Assembly (NCBI GenBank): GCA_963740205.1
Contig: CAVUDD010000004.1
Coordinates: 190,075 to 254,074 of the forward strand
DNA: 64,000 nt
Reading direction: 5' to 3'
From: UBA2137 sp963740205
Lineage (GTDB): Bacteria > Pseudomonadota > Alphaproteobacteria > Micavibrionales > Micavibrionaceae
Both the position numbers and the translations under genes were made by a program. Below the pieces are notes generated by a model that was given only the letters and a program-made list of their open reading frames with translations, made no database searches and had not been told where the DNA came from. How positions within the stretch are numbered: position 1 is the first letter of the stretch; each line of letters opens with the position of its first letter. Shown in pieces: positions 28,680 to 36,044 of this stretch.

Positions 28680-28886
28680 ATGAATGAACTATCCGAAATA
28701 AAAATTAGCGATACTTTTTCACAAAAGGGTGACCTAGGCGCTGTAGTAATGACGGCTACGTGCATAGCAATGCCCGGTGCAAAGCCTGGTAATATTAAAG
28801 ATGCCTACACAAAGGCTGCATCTGACCCAGCTGTTTCTAGGGCGGCTTCAACGCTTCATTTTCTTGCTACACAGGCTTGCGAATAG
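28680..28886 (+). CDS. Small hypothetical protein
   Basis: A 68-residue protein, ATG 28680, preceded by a TTGACA box at 28624. The middle part is Ala/Gly-rich (GAVVMTATCIAMPGAKPGN) and the end amphipathic with two cysteines in total. Not recognised. Possible but weaker as a gene than its neighbours because of its length. Confidence 0.5.
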   Translation: MNELSEIKISDTFSQKGDLGAVVMTATCIAMPGAKPGNIKDAYTKAASDPAVSRAASTLHFLATQACE

Positions 28887-28987
28887 CTATTTTTAACCAA
28901 TTGAGATTTTCATAAAATAAAGTTGTATTTTCCTAGGAAGACTGTATGTTTCGCCGTGTTTAAACACCGGAATGGGAAGCCGTTAAA

Positions 28988-29350
28988 ATGAATAAAGAAT
29001 TTAGCACAGCAACAAATCAAATTGTTTGGGATAATCTGGATAAAGAGCAACAAGGTTTACCTCAAAATTTCAAGCAACTCCTTAGAATATGTATTGCTAA
29101 GGGACAGAACTTTTCTGATATAGGTGAACTGCTTGGGAAGCCTGCCCATATTGTTGAATTCTATCTTAACGCTCCTTTTTCTCCAGAGACTAGAGAAGAG
29201 TGCAGGGAAGTCTGCAAAAGTCTTTTTGACGGGCTATGCCAGTCTGGGCGTAGAATGTTCTGGGATTTAAAATCCGATGAACAACGTGCTCATGCTGACG
29301 AAGAGAGATTGGGCAAAGAATTAAAAAAATCTAGACTTGCGATGGCTTAA
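28988..29350 (+). CDS. Hypothetical protein with possible HTH
   Basis: A 120-residue protein. The segment LLRICIAKGQNFSDIGELLG followed by KPAHIVEFYLN resembles a helix-turn-helix (low confidence). Four cysteines cluster weakly in the second half. Upstream, a 12-base palindrome GTGTTTAAACAC (28956-28967) lies in the leader. It is convergent with the acyl-CoA dehydrogenase gene, overlapping by 4 bases. Confidence 0.55.
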   Translation: MNKEFSTATNQIVWDNLDKEQQGLPQNFKQLLRICIAKGQNFSDIGELLGKPAHIVEFYLNAPFSPETREECREVCKSLFDGLCQSGRRMFWDLKSDEQRAHADEERLGKELKKSRLAMA

Positions 29351-30525
29351 CTAAACGCCTGTATACCTGTCTGAGCACGACCTAGAATGAGGGCATGAAT
29401 ATCATGTGTGCCTTCATAGGTATTCACTGCCTCTAAATTCATCATGTGACGAATGACATGGTATTCGTCTGCAATACCGTTGCCACCAAGCATATCTCTG
29501 CACACACGAGCAATATCGAGTGCTTTGCCACAGTTGTTACGTTTTAGAAGTGAAATGGCCTCTGGTGCTCCGCGTTTTTCATCCATGAGTTGTCCTAAAC
29601 GAAAAGCGGCTTGTAGACCCAAAGTGATTTCGGTCTGCATGTCAGCCAATTTCTTTTGTACTAATTGATTGGCCGCAAGCGGACGATTAAAAACTTTTCT
29701 GTCCAGCACGTACTCTCGTGCAATGTGCCAACAAGCTTCTGCTGCACCCATTGTGCCCCACGCAATACCGTAACGTGCTTTATTCAAACAAGAGAAGGGC
29801 CCGGTTAGTCCTTTGACTTCAGGAAACATATTTTCTTTAGGCACAAAAACTTCGTCCATAGCAATTCCTCCAGTAATTGAAGCACGAAGTGAGAATTTGC
29901 CCTCAATCTTTGGTGCGCTCAAACCCTCCATGTCTTTTTCAAGAACAAAGCCACGAATTTCCTTATTATCATCCATTGCCCAAACAACAAAAACATCTGC
30001 GATAGGTGAATTTGTAATCCATTGCTTTGCGCCACTAATTTTATAGCCACCATCGACTGATTTTGCGCGTGTTTTCATGGAAGAGGGGTCGGAGCCGCCA
30101 TCAGGCTCGGTTAGTCCAAAACAGCCAATGAGCTCACCCGTTGCAAGTCCTGGAAGGTACTTTTCTTTTTGCTCGTCTGTCCCAAATGTGTAAATCGGGT
30201 ACATAACCAATGAAGATTGAACAGATAGGCATGAACGGTAACCCGAATCAACGCGCTCCATTTCTCGCGCAATTAACCCATAGGCAGTCTCTGAAACCCC
30301 AGGACAGCCATAACCATCAATTGTTGAACCCAATAGTCCCAATTCACCCATCTCGCGCATGATGTTTTGGTCAAATTTTTCATGTCGATTGGCCTCTATG
30401 ATTCCCGGGAGCAGTTTATTCTGTGCATAATCACGCGCAGTTTTTTGTACCATCTTGTCCTCATCAGAGAGCTGTTCGTCTAAAAGAAGGGGGTCTTCCC
30501 AATTGAATTGTGGGCGAGTGTTCAT
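29347..30525 (-). CDS. gcdH: Glutaryl-CoA dehydrogenase
   Basis: About 392 residues from ATG 30525 (a longer frame to 30570 overlaps the divergent gene). FAD-dependent acyl-CoA dehydrogenase: CFGLTEPDGGSDPSSMKT, KQWITNSPIADVFVVWA and the C-terminal EAVNTYEGTHDIHALILGRA, whose Glu is the catalytic base and whose YEGTHDIH context is typical of glutaryl-CoA dehydrogenase of lysine/tryptophan breakdown. LRASITGGIAMDEVFVP also fits this subgroup. Confidence 0.9.
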   Translation of the reverse strand: MNTRPQFNWEDPLLLDEQLSDEDKMVQKTARDYAQNKLLPGIIEANRHEKFDQNIMREMGELGLLGSTIDGYGCPGVSETAYGLIAREMERVDSGYRSCLSVQSSLVMYPIYTFGTDEQKEKYLPGLATGELIGCFGLTEPDGGSDPSSMKTRAKSVDGGYKISGAKQWITNSPIADVFVVWAMDDNKEIRGFVLEKDMEGLSAPKIEGKFSLRASITGGIAMDEVFVPKENMFPEVKGLTGPFSCLNKARYGIAWGTMGAAEACWHIAREYVLDRKVFNRPLAANQLVQKKLADMQTEITLGLQAAFRLGQLMDEKRGAPEAISLLKRNNCGKALDIARVCRDMLGGNGIADEYHVIRHMMNLEAVNTYEGTHDIHALILGRAQTGIQAFS

Positions 30526-30550
30526 GTTGGCTTTTTTCCTTATTCTATTT

Positions 30551-30772
30551 ATGGCATCTATTATACACATGGTCGGACAAGGAATAAAAGACAGAGAAGT
30601 AATAATTGAATTTCATTCGATGGGATCGATTGTGAAAGTCACTGCCATGGACACAAAATCGTTAACTGAAATTTCCATTCAAGGTCCTGCAAGTGCTGGT
30701 GAGGCGACATTAAAAATGAATGCTGTGCGCCGTTTGGAATATGTTTTAAAGAAAAAAGGATTGATTGGGTAG
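30551..30772 (+). CDS. DUF6898 family protein
   Basis: A 73-residue protein if read from ATG 30551 (ATG 30569 also possible). The core DREVIIEFHSMGSIVKVTAM followed by SIQGPASAGEATLKMNAVRR and LEYVLKKKG matches the short alphaproteobacterial DUF6898 family of unknown function. It is divergent from the glutaryl-CoA dehydrogenase gene and upstream of rpiB. Confidence 0.75.
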   Translation: MASIIHMVGQGIKDREVIIEFHSMGSIVKVTAMDTKSLTEISIQGPASAGEATLKMNAVRRLEYVLKKKGLIG

Positions 30773-30796
30773 CACCCGCTCTCTATATGTATTGAC

Positions 30797-31222
30797 ATGA
30801 AAGTTCTTATTGCTTCTGACCATGCTGGCTTTGTTCTTAAATCTTCTTTGATGCATTCATTTGACTATGAGTGGATAGATTTGGGTCCAAAATCTACCGA
30901 CTCAGTTGATTATCCTGATTATGCACACAAACTTGCTAATGCTTTGAAAGATGGGCAAGCCGATAAAGGTGTTTTGATATGCGGGTCAGGTATCGGAATT
31001 TCGATTGCGGCAAACCGACATGATGGTGTTCGCGCCGCTCTTTGTACAAATGGATTAATGGCAAGACTTTCGCGCCAGCATAATAATGCAAATGTCCTTG
31101 TTTTGGGTGAGAGACTAACAGGTATTGATGTTGCAAAAGACTGCGTAAATGAATTTTTTAAGACTGATTTTGAAGGCGGACGCCATGGGAGGCGTGTCGC
31201 CAAAATAGAAGAGAAGGGGTAA
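30797..31222 (+). CDS. rpiB: Ribose 5-phosphate isomerase B
   Basis: A 141-residue RpiB/LacAB-fold enzyme interconverting ribose 5-phosphate and ribulose 5-phosphate. IASDHAGFVLK at the N-terminus, DYPDYA near residue 42, GVLICGSGIGISIAANR (catalytic Cys) and HNNANVLVLGERLTG are present. It ends 5 bases before glyA, an arrangement common in alphaproteobacteria. Confidence 0.95.
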   Translation: MKVLIASDHAGFVLKSSLMHSFDYEWIDLGPKSTDSVDYPDYAHKLANALKDGQADKGVLICGSGIGISIAANRHDGVRAALCTNGLMARLSRQHNNANVLVLGERLTGIDVAKDCVNEFFKTDFEGGRHGRRVAKIEEKG

Positions 31223-31227
31223 CAGCA

Positions 31228-32544
31228 ATGGGACAAGTGATGAAATTAGATGATTTAAGAAAAGACGGATTTTTTACTGAAGAATTGAAGGATGCTGATC
31301 CTGAAATATTTGCCTCGATAGAGGGTGAATTACAACGCCAGCAAGATCAAATTGAATTAATTGCCTCTGAAAATATCGTGTCCCGCGCTGTTATGCAGGC
31401 GCAAGGTTCTGTGATGACAAATAAATATGCAGAAGGTTATCCGGGTAAACGTTATTACCAAGGTTGTGCGCATGTTGATGTATCAGAAAACTTGGCAATT
31501 GACCGTATCAAGAAATTGTTCGGATGTGATTTTGCAAATGTACAACCTAATTCTGGCTCGCAAGCCAACCAAGGTGTTTACACCGCATTACTTCAACCTG
31601 GCGACACAATCTTGGGAATGTCTCTTGATGCTGGTGGACACTTAACGCATGGGGCTGCGCCTAACCAGTCCGGAAAATGGTTTAATGCCATCCAATATGG
31701 CGTGAAAGAAACAGACGGTCTTATTGATTATGAGGAAGTCGAACGCTTGGCACTTGAGCACAAACCGAAAATGGTTGTTGCAGGAGCGTCCGCTTATCCT
31801 CGTGTTATTGACTGGAAACGCTTCCGTGAGATTGCTGATAAAATCGGTGCCTATCTTTTTGTAGATGCGGCGCATTATGCAGGTCTAATTGTTGGTGGGG
31901 CCTACCCATCACCATTTCCCTACGCGGACATTGTAACATCAACAACACATAAAACATTACGCGGTCCTCGTGGTGGTATTATCCTTACCAATGACGAAAA
32001 AATTGCAAAAAAAATCAACTCTGCAATTTTCCCTGGTATCCAAGGTGGGCCACTTGAGCATGTGATTGCTGCTAAGGCTGTTGCTTTTGGTGAAGCATTG
32101 CAACCTTCGTTTAAGACATACGCGCAAGCTATTGTAGATAATGCAAGAATTCTTGCTAACGAACTCAAGGAAGGCGGTCTGGATATCGTCTCTGGTGGAA
32201 CGGATTCTCATATTGTTCTTGTTGATTTACGTCCTGCAGGACTAACAGGTAAAGTGGTCGATTTAGCATTGGAGCATGCGGGAATAACCTGTAACAAAAA
32301 CGCTGTTCCTTTTGATCCCGAAAGTCCATTTGTTACCTCTGGTATTCGCCTTGGAACACCTGCTGGTACAACTCGCGGATTTGGTGGGGATGAATGGAAA
32401 GAGATTGCATCTCTAATTCTCGAAGTAATCGAAGGCTTAAAGGCCAACGGTGCAGAGAATAATGGTGGTGTTGAATCATCTGTTAAGGCAAAAGTGAAAG
32501 CCTTGTGTGATCGTTTCCCTGTTTACACGGCATCAATAGGCTAA
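31228..32544 (+). CDS. glyA: Serine hydroxymethyltransferase
   Basis: A 438-residue PLP enzyme converting serine and THF to glycine and methylene-THF. The PLP lysine is in VTSTTHKTLRGPRGG near residue 240; IELIASENIVSRAVM, YPGKRYYQGC and DAAHYAGLIVGG are hallmarks. The ATG at 31240 is an alternative start. It lies between rpiB and nrdR in a classical alphaproteobacterial order. Confidence 0.97.
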   Translation: MGQVMKLDDLRKDGFFTEELKDADPEIFASIEGELQRQQDQIELIASENIVSRAVMQAQGSVMTNKYAEGYPGKRYYQGCAHVDVSENLAIDRIKKLFGCDFANVQPNSGSQANQGVYTALLQPGDTILGMSLDAGGHLTHGAAPNQSGKWFNAIQYGVKETDGLIDYEEVERLALEHKPKMVVAGASAYPRVIDWKRFREIADKIGAYLFVDAAHYAGLIVGGAYPSPFPYADIVTSTTHKTLRGPRGGIILTNDEKIAKKINSAIFPGIQGGPLEHVIAAKAVAFGEALQPSFKTYAQAIVDNARILANELKEGGLDIVSGGTDSHIVLVDLRPAGLTGKVVDLALEHAGITCNKNAVPFDPESPFVTSGIRLGTPAGTTRGFGGDEWKEIASLILEVIEGLKANGAENNGGVESSVKAKVKALCDRFPVYTASIG

Positions 32545-32550
32545 TTAATT

Positions 32551-33030
32551 ATGCGTTGTCCTTTTTGCGGAAATGAAGAAAGTCAGGTCAAGGACTCGCG
32601 TCCTACAGAGGACTATTCTGCCATTCGTCGCCGTCGCGCTTGTCCATCTTGTGGGGCGCGTTTTACAACGTTTGAGCGCGTGCAGCTTCGTGACCTAATT
32701 GTCCTAAAATCTGGCGATAAAAAGGAAGTCTTTGACCGAGAAAAGCTTTTGCGTTCAATGACGATTGCCTTAGGAAAACGCCCTGTCACCGAAGAACAAA
32801 TCGAGCGCGCAGCAAATGGCGTAGTGCGCCAGCTTGAATCATTGGGCGAGCCTGAGATTCAGGCAAGAACAATTGGCGGATACGTTATGAAGGCTCTCGC
32901 TAATCTGGATGCTGTTGCCTATATTCGTTATGCATCAGTCTATAAGGACTTTAGAAAGCCCGATGATTTCAATGAGTTTTTGGAAGAATTAAACACTCTT
33001 CAAGCGCGCCCTACCAAAAAAGCCTCGTAA
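32551..33030 (+). CDS. nrdR: Transcriptional repressor NrdR
   Basis: A 159-residue regulator of ribonucleotide reductase genes: N-terminal zinc ribbon (MRCPFCGNEESQVKDSRP, then CPSCGARFTTFER) and an ATP-cone (VLKSGDKKEVFDREKLLRSM onwards). It starts 6 bases after glyA. Confidence 0.97.
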   Translation: MRCPFCGNEESQVKDSRPTEDYSAIRRRRACPSCGARFTTFERVQLRDLIVLKSGDKKEVFDREKLLRSMTIALGKRPVTEEQIERAANGVVRQLESLGEPEIQARTIGGYVMKALANLDAVAYIRYASVYKDFRKPDDFNEFLEELNTLQARPTKKAS

Positions 33031-33081
33031 TCCTTTACGAATGCCTTGATATATCGCGTGAGATAAGCCATATATTTGCTC

Positions 33082-33678
33082 ATGTTTACTGGGATTGTCA
33101 GAGATACAGGCACAATTAAGAAGCTTGAGCGTAACGGCGATGATATTCGCTTAACGATTGAGACGTCTTTGCCACCTGAGTCCCGCACGTTGGGAGCTTC
33201 CATTTTATGTTCGGGGATTTGTCTTACTGTTACCGCGTTTGATGATGCTTCTTTTACCGTTGATGTTTCTTCTGAGACAGTCTCAAAGACTAATATTGCT
33301 AATTGGAAAGAGGGAGGACACATCAACCTTGAGCCTTCCTTGAGATTGGGTGATGAGCTTGGGGGGCATTTGGTGTTTGGTCATGTCGATGCGCAGGCAA
33401 GTTTGATTGAGAAGCACGAAGATGGTGATAGCTGGCGTATGACATTTGAAGTGCCTAGCGATCTTGCAAATTACTTTGCCTCTAAAGGATCAGTCTCTCT
33501 GGATGGAATATCTCTGACGATTAACGAAGTTGAGGGTAATCGTTTTGGCGTGTGTATCATTCCTCATACATGGGAGCACACAACTTTATCAGAGCGCGAA
33601 ATCGGTGATAAAATTAACCTCGAAATTGATATGTTGGCGCGTTATGTATCAAGAATGTTAGAGGGGCGCGCGGCATGA
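33082..33678 (+). CDS. ribE: Riboflavin synthase alpha subunit
   Basis: A 198-residue protein of two lumazine-binding beta-barrel repeats; it dismutates 6,7-dimethyl-8-ribityllumazine to riboflavin. The start ATG 33082 gives the invariant MFTGIV; a TTG two codons earlier is not needed. Repeat landmarks: GASILCSGICLTV in the first, GSVSLDGISLTINEV in the second. It overlaps ribB by 4 bases. Confidence 0.96.
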   Translation: MFTGIVRDTGTIKKLERNGDDIRLTIETSLPPESRTLGASILCSGICLTVTAFDDASFTVDVSSETVSKTNIANWKEGGHINLEPSLRLGDELGGHLVFGHVDAQASLIEKHEDGDSWRMTFEVPSDLANYFASKGSVSLDGISLTINEVEGNRFGVCIIPHTWEHTTLSEREIGDKINLEIDMLARYVSRMLEGRAA

Positions 33679-34316
33679 ATTTAACTTTAGCTAGTCAAAC
33701 CGAGGTTGTGTTCTCTTCTATTGAAGATGTTGTTGCCGATTTGAAAATGGGAAGGGCGATTATCCTTGTTGATGATGAAACCCGAGAGAATGAAGGCGAT
33801 ATAGTTATAGCTGCTGATTATATTACACCAGAGGCCATCACTTTTATGGTAAGGAAAGCAGGTGGTCTTGTGTGTCTCGCGTTGGATCACGATAAAGTGC
33901 AATCCCTTGAATTAGGTCTTCAGCCACAAAGGCACCTTAATGATAATCAAGCACGTTTCACAGTATCAATTGAAGCGCGCGAGGGTGTGACTACAGGTGT
34001 AAGTGCCTCGGACAGAGCGCATACAATTTTGACTGCTGTGAATAATGCAACAACTGCAAGTGATATTGCGACGCCTGGTCATGTTTTTCCACTGATGGCG
34101 AATGAAGGTGGTTTAAAGGCGCGCCAGGGTCATACGGAGGCCTCCATTGAGCTTGCGAGATTGGCAGGATGTACACCAGCCGCAGTTATTTGTGAAATAA
34201 TACGAGAAGATGGCGAAATGGCACGCGGTGAAGATTTGCAAAAATTTGCGACCGTGCATAATCTCAAAATTGCGCGTATTGATAGTCTTGTCTCATATAT
34301 AGGAGAAAATTTATGA
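33675..34316 (+). CDS. ribB: 3,4-dihydroxy-2-butanone 4-phosphate synthase
   Basis: A 213-residue stand-alone RibB domain (no RibA part), making the four-carbon precursor of riboflavin from ribulose 5-phosphate. IILVDDETRENEGDIVIAAD near residue 30 carries the acidic metal site; TTGVSASDRAHTI and RQGHTEASIELARLAG complete it. It overlaps ribE and ribH by 4 bases each, showing a coupled riboflavin operon. Confidence 0.96.
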   Translation: MNLTLASQTEVVFSSIEDVVADLKMGRAIILVDDETRENEGDIVIAADYITPEAITFMVRKAGGLVCLALDHDKVQSLELGLQPQRHLNDNQARFTVSIEAREGVTTGVSASDRAHTILTAVNNATTASDIATPGHVFPLMANEGGLKARQGHTEASIELARLAGCTPAAVICEIIREDGEMARGEDLQKFATVHNLKIARIDSLVSYIGENL

Positions 34317-34786
34317 AGGACGAAAAGAGTAAAGAAGACATTAGTCACGATGTTTCTGGTTCAAAATTTCTGCTTGTGAAATCTGCCTATCGCCAAGAGG
34401 TCATAGACCAGTTGCAAGAGGGTGCCGTTGAGGCACTTGAAGAATATGGCGCGACTTTTGAGACCGTCGAGGTTCATGGTTCTCTTGAAATTCCTGCTGT
34501 TATTTCATTGGCTGAAAAATCAGGTAAGAATTATGATGGTTATATTGCTTTGGGCTGTATTTTAAAGGGCGAAACCATACATGATGAGGTTATAGCCTAT
34601 ACAGTTTACGAAAAAATTCAGGATATGGTGATTGATCGTGATTTGGCGATTGGTTGCGGAGTTTTGACCGTGAATACTTTGGAACAAGCCGTTGAGCGAG
34701 CAGATCCAAAGCAAGAGAACCGTGGCCGTGAGGCAGCGCTCGCTGCCTTGCAAATCGTTGCTGTAAAACAATTTTTGAAAGCATAA
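34313..34786 (+). CDS. ribH: Lumazine synthase
   Basis: A 157-residue protein condensing the RibB product with the pyrimidine to 6,7-dimethyl-8-ribityllumazine. EVHGSLEIPAVISLAEKSG, ALGCILKGETIHDEVI and GVLTVNTLEQAVERA are typical; the position usually H-F/Y reads HDE. It lies between ribB and nusB. Confidence 0.94.
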   Translation: MKDEKSKEDISHDVSGSKFLLVKSAYRQEVIDQLQEGAVEALEEYGATFETVEVHGSLEIPAVISLAEKSGKNYDGYIALGCILKGETIHDEVIAYTVYEKIQDMVIDRDLAIGCGVLTVNTLEQAVERADPKQENRGREAALAALQIVAVKQFLKA

Positions 34787-34791
34787 GTTGA

Positions 34792-35256
34792 ATGCCTAAT
34801 CCATCCCAGAAGCCATCAGCCACTGCCAAAAAAATATCTGCGCGCTTACACGCAGTGCAAGCTGTTTATCAAATGGCTATGAATGAGCAAAAAGCCAAAG
34901 AAACAACACGTGAATATCTTGCGCACAGGGCGGGTATGACGATTGATGATGAAACATATGTCATGCCAGATGGCGCATTGTTTAAGTCAATTGTTAAGGG
35001 TGTTGAGGAAAAACAGGAAGAATTAGCAACTACTCTTGCATCATTTCTTACCAAAGATGACAAATCCGTTAGGAAAATGGAAACACTGCTTAAATCTACA
35101 ATTTTATGTGGCCTATATGAGTTAATGATGCATCAAGAGATCGATACAGCAATAATTCTTAATGATTACATAGAGATAGCCGCAAGTTTTTATGACGAAA
35201 AAGCCAAGGCAATTGTTAACGCTATTTTGGACAATGCTGCAAAGGCATATCGCTAG
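34792..35256 (+). CDS. nusB: Transcription antitermination factor NusB
   Basis: A 154-residue all-helical protein for rRNA antitermination with NusE. SARLHAVQAVYQMAMNEQ at the N-terminus and ILCGLYELMMHQEIDTAIIL near residue 105, followed by NDYIEIAASFYDEKAKAIVN, are characteristic. Order ribH-nusB is conserved in alphaproteobacteria. Confidence 0.95.
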   Translation: MPNPSQKPSATAKKISARLHAVQAVYQMAMNEQKAKETTREYLAHRAGMTIDDETYVMPDGALFKSIVKGVEEKQEELATTLASFLTKDDKSVRKMETLLKSTILCGLYELMMHQEIDTAIILNDYIEIAASFYDEKAKAIVNAILDNAAKAYR

Positions 35257-35384
35257 AAACCCATATAAACTGCGGTTTAGCAAACTATATACAATTTTAT
35301 ATAATCGTTACCTGATATTAATATTTAACTGACATACTTATGAGTAGGTTGGGATAAATACATATATAACGAAAAATAATAATT

Positions 35385-35846
35385 ATGAAAAAGTTTATGA
35401 TTTTGGTGGCAATCTTGCTTGTTTGTGGGGGAAGCATTGGAGCTTATTTTTACTTCGGTAATTCTGCAGTAGCTTCTATACCGGAAGGCGAGGCTGGTGA
35501 TATGGCAGAACTAGAGTCGCATGAAACTCTTCATTTCGTCGAATTGTCTCCGTTACTTTTGCCAATTGTTGACAATAATGGCGTGTCACAGGTTGTCTCA
35601 TTGGTTATATCGCTTGAGGTAAATAGCGAAGAGTCTAGAGAGATGGTGGAAAAACTATCGCCACGCTTAACAGATGCCTACATCCATGATCTTTATGGGG
35701 TCTTAAATTACAAAGCAGCGCTTCAAGGTGGAGTGGTTCAGGTCAGTGAAGTCAAACGCAGGTTAAACATGATAACGACCAAGGTTATTGGAGAAGACGT
35801 TATCAATGATGTCCTTTTACAAGTAGTTTCGCAAAGACGCGTCTAG
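35385..35846 (+). CDS. FliL-like protein
   Basis: A 153-residue protein with an N-terminal membrane anchor (ILVAILLVCGGSIGAYFYF) and a periplasmic domain (FVELSPLLLPIVDNNG, VVSLVISLEVNSEESREM) like FliL, which sits at the flagellar stator. It is not in a flagellar operon here; motAB are 14 kb away. Family assignment is moderate. Confidence 0.7.
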   Translation: MKKFMILVAILLVCGGSIGAYFYFGNSAVASIPEGEAGDMAELESHETLHFVELSPLLLPIVDNNGVSQVVSLVISLEVNSEESREMVEKLSPRLTDAYIHDLYGVLNYKAALQGGVVQVSEVKRRLNMITTKVIGEDVINDVLLQVVSQRRV

Positions 35847-35872
35847 AATCTCTTTAAAATGAATATTTCTGA

Positions 35873-35896
35873 AGCCCTCATCGCGAGGGCTTTTTT
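35873..35896 (+). terminator. Intrinsic terminator after fliL-like gene
   Basis: GCCCTC (35873-35878) and GAGGGC (35885-35890) form a stem around ATCGC, followed by six T residues. It ends the fliL-like transcript. Confidence 0.8.
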
Positions 35897-35940
35897 GTGG
35901 TTATCAACAAAACTTATCCTCACCAATCAACTTGAGTTCC

Positions 35941-35970
35941 ATGCACCTGTCTTGTCAGGTGCATTTTTTT
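35941..35970 (+). terminator. Second terminator-like hairpin, between fliL-like and hppA
   Basis: ATGCACCTG (35941-35949) pairs perfectly with CAGGTGCAT around a 6-base loop and is followed by seven T residues. It is 45 bases after the first terminator and 75 before hppA. It could be a backup terminator, end a small RNA, or attenuate hppA; the sequence alone does not decide. Confidence 0.7.
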
Positions 35971-36044
35971 GTGTATTCTTTTTGAGTTTACTTTTATCTA
36001 TATGATTTAATTACAAATTTAACTATGAAAGAAAGTTTAAAGCT

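Noticed and set aside
33031..33081. FMN riboswitch before ribE
   Set aside because: The gap is only 51 bases and contains none of the conserved RFN element sequence.
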